A stretch of DNA of 14,626 nucleotides from UBA2029 sp037447125. GTDB lineage: Bacteria; Chloroflexota; Anaerolineae; Aggregatilineales; Aggregatilineaceae. Where the stretch lies: NCBI GenBank assembly GCA_037447125.1, contig JBBIHG010000082.1, forward strand, positions 1-14,626, given 5' to 3'. A program made the position numbers and the translations under genes. This document shows, piece after piece, positions 13,216 to 14,626 of this stretch; positions within the stretch are counted from its first letter, which is position 1, and every line of letters starts with the position of its first letter. The notes under the pieces are model-generated. The model had not been told where the DNA came from. It ran no database searches and was given only the letters and a program-made list of their open reading frames with translations.

Positions 13216-14626
13216 ATGACCCTGGGCTACCGCGCACGTCTCACGTCCTGGATGAGCCTGGTGCTCCTCCTGATGCTGGCCCTGATCGCGTCTGCCTGCA
13301 ACCTGGCCAGAGACGGCGATCAGGACAAGCCAGCCACCGCCGTCAGGGGCACGCCCATCAGCGCAGCGGACGTCCCTACTGTCATCGTCCAGGCACCTGA
13401 CGATGGGGCACACGTGCTGCTGGGTACCGATGTCCTGATCTACGCGACCGCCAGCGACCTGAGCGGCGTTACCCGCGTCGAGCTAATTCAGGATGAGACG
13501 GTCGTCGCCTCACAAGCTTCGCCCAACCTGGATACTGGCGATACCGAGTTCCAGGTTTTGCTGCGCTGGCGGCCCAACGCCCCCGGCGAGCAAACCCTGA
13601 CAATCGTCCCCTGGCGGGGCGACGTGCACGGCGTCGAGGCGACGCTGACCCTCGTCGTGCGCGAGCAGGCGACTCTGCTCACCATCACGCCCGGCACTCA
13701 GACGCCCTTTCTGCTCACCAGCACGCCCGCCGACCGCACATGCCGCGTGCAGGTAGCGGTCGGCGCGCTGAATGTGCGCAGCGGGCCGGGATTGGTCTAC
13801 CCCGTGATCGACGGGGTCACCATCAGCCAGGAACTGACCGTCACCGGACGCCAGTTGTACCCCGCGCCGTGGTGGCAGGTGTTCTACCGGGGGCGCATCG
13901 GCTGGGTGAGCGACTACTACGTCAACATACTCGGCGAATGCAGCGGCATCGGCATCGTCCTGCCGCCCCCAACGCCAACGCCGATCTTCGGTACCCTGCC
14001 GCCGACGCTCCCGCCAACCATCACCCCGCTGCCGCCGTCGCCGACACTGTTCATCCCCAGCGCCACGTCGCTCCCACCCGGCTCGCCTACACCCAGCTTC
14101 ACGCCGGTACCGTGCCGGCTACGCATCGCCCAGAACGGGCTGCCGGTCTACAGCGGACCCGGAACCGTTTACACGACGATGACCTTTGTCTCTGCCGGGC
14201 AGGAGTTCAACGTGGCCGGGCGAGACACGTTCGCCCAGTGGTGGCAAATACACATCGCCGGGACGTTTGGCTGGGTGGAGGCACGCTTTGCGGTGACCTC
14301 TGGTGCGTGCCATCTCGCCCCGGTGAGCCTGATCCCACCCACGCCCACGCCGACCGCATCGCCCACGGCGATTGCTACCCATACGCCGACCAGGACGCCG
14401 ACCGTTACTGCTACGTCCACACCGACGCATACTGCGACCGCCACATTGACTGCAACGCTCACGCCGACGGGCACCCTGCCGCCGACTCTCACGCCTTCGC
14501 CCACCTTCACGCCGACCGAGACACCGACAGAGACGCCCACGGCAACGTTCACACCTACCTGGACGCCAACCGAGACGCCCACGGCCACCTTCACGCCGAC
14601 TGAGACGCCTACGGCAACGTTCACGC
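13216..14626 (+). CDS. Lipoprotein with Ig-like region, two SH3-type domains and Thr/Pro tail (partial)
   Basis: An open frame runs from here off the right edge (470 residues so far). It begins with a lipoprotein signal peptide ending in IASAC (Cys28). Residues about 53-150 form a beta-rich, Ig-like region (PTVIVQAPDDGAHVLLGTDV). Two bacterial SH3-type domains follow at 176-242 (VGALNVRSGPGLVYPVIDG, then RGRIGWVSDYYV) and 300-365 (NGLPVYSGPGTVYTTM, then GTFGWVEARF). Each domain is bracketed by a cysteine at both ends (Cys176/Cys242, Cys300/Cys365). Between and after them are Thr/Pro-rich linkers. The ATG at 13216 is preferred because GGAGG lies five bases upstream; ATGs at 13204 and 13213 are alternatives. 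It is probably a surface protein that binds cell-wall or other surface ligands; the ligand is unknown. Confidence 0.85.
   Translation, partial: MTLGYRARLTSWMSLVLLLMLALIASACNLARDGDQDKPATAVRGTPISAADVPTVIVQAPDDGAHVLLGTDVLIYATASDLSGVTRVELIQDETVVASQASPNLDTGDTEFQVLLRWRPNAPGEQTLTIVPWRGDVHGVEATLTLVVREQATLLTITPGTQTPFLLTSTPADRTCRVQVAVGALNVRSGPGLVYPVIDGVTISQELTVTGRQLYPAPWWQVFYRGRIGWVSDYYVNILGECSGIGIVLPPPTPTPIFGTLPPTLPPTITPLPPSPTLFIPSATSLPPGSPTPSFTPVPCRLRIAQNGLPVYSGPGTVYTTMTFVSAGQEFNVAGRDTFAQWWQIHIAGTFGWVEARFAVTSGACHLAPVSLIPPTPTPTASPTAIATHTPTRTPTVTATSTPTHTATATLTATLTPTGTLPPTLTPSPTFTPTETPTETPTATFTPTWTPTETPTATFTPTETPTATFT
14506..14626 (+). repeat. 42-bp tandem repeats encoding a Thr/Pro-rich tail
   Basis: Units at 14506-14547 and 14548-14589 are each 42 bases. 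A third unit at 14590-14619 is shortened to 30 bases, and a fourth begins at 14620. They encode FTPTETPTETPTAT, FTPTWTPTETPTAT and FTPTETPTAT. The array is cut by the window edge, so the number of copies is unknown. Confidence 0.85.

Noticed and set aside
13740..14603. A long plus-strand frame starting at 13740
   Set aside because: It is in a different frame from the lipoprotein that runs off the window end. The lipoprotein frame has a signal peptide, two SH3-type domains and regular TPT repeats; this one gives His/Arg/Asp-rich nonsense typical of a shadow.

Overview
The window looks like a moderately GC-rich bacterial chromosome, most likely a member of the Chloroflexota (Anaerolineae-like or a relative). 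This is an inference. It rests on two lipoproteins with long Thr/Pro 'TPTPT' linkers and SH3-type domains, on short hairpin repeats of a kind common in that phylum, and on the style of the type III CRISPR locus. No rRNA or tRNA is present to confirm it.

Bases 1 to about 11230 hold an apparently complete type III-A (Csm) CRISPR-Cas locus, all read on the minus strand. In transcription order it runs: a CARF-LuxR fusion protein (10405-11181), cas10/csm1 (7760-10324), csm2, csm3, csm4, csm5, csm6, cas6, a 66-residue membrane protein of unknown function, cas1, cas2, a leader of about 200 bases, and the leader-proximal end of the CRISPR array, which leaves the window at base 1. Most junctions within the operon overlap or lie a few bases apart, with good ribosome binding sites. 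Cas10 keeps both its HD nuclease motif and its GGDD cyclase motif. Csm3 keeps its target-RNA-cleaving aspartate. Csm6 keeps the CARF signature and the HEPN R-x6-H motif. The expected pathway is therefore intact: target RNA binding activates Cas10, which makes cyclic oligoadenylate (cOA), and the cOA activates the Csm6 RNase.

The most unusual gene is the first one. It joins a CARF domain resembling the NE0113-type CRISPR proteins to a C-terminal LuxR-type helix-turn-helix, and it sits directly behind a plausible promoter. This suggests a second output of the cOA signal, namely transcriptional control, possibly of the cas operon itself. A second unexplained component is the small membrane protein between cas6 and cas1.

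The csm6 gene is interrupted by a run of exactly 100 N (4025-4124) flanked by two identical 36-base copies. This is an artificial scaffold gap between overlapping contigs. Removing one copy and the N run restores one open frame of 490 residues.

Bases 11340-11758 hold the 3' end of a decayed IS5-family insertion sequence with a recognisable right terminal repeat. It is followed by an intergenic stretch rich in dyads: a 14-bp-armed palindrome at 11809-11869, an imperfect dyad at 11876-11937 and a short hairpin at 11953-11969. From 12085 on, the plus strand encodes two lipoproteins unrelated to CRISPR. One has a thioredoxin-like domain with a CxxC motif. The other has an Ig-like region, two SH3-type domains each bracketed by cysteines, and a Thr/Pro-repeat tail that runs off the right edge of the window.
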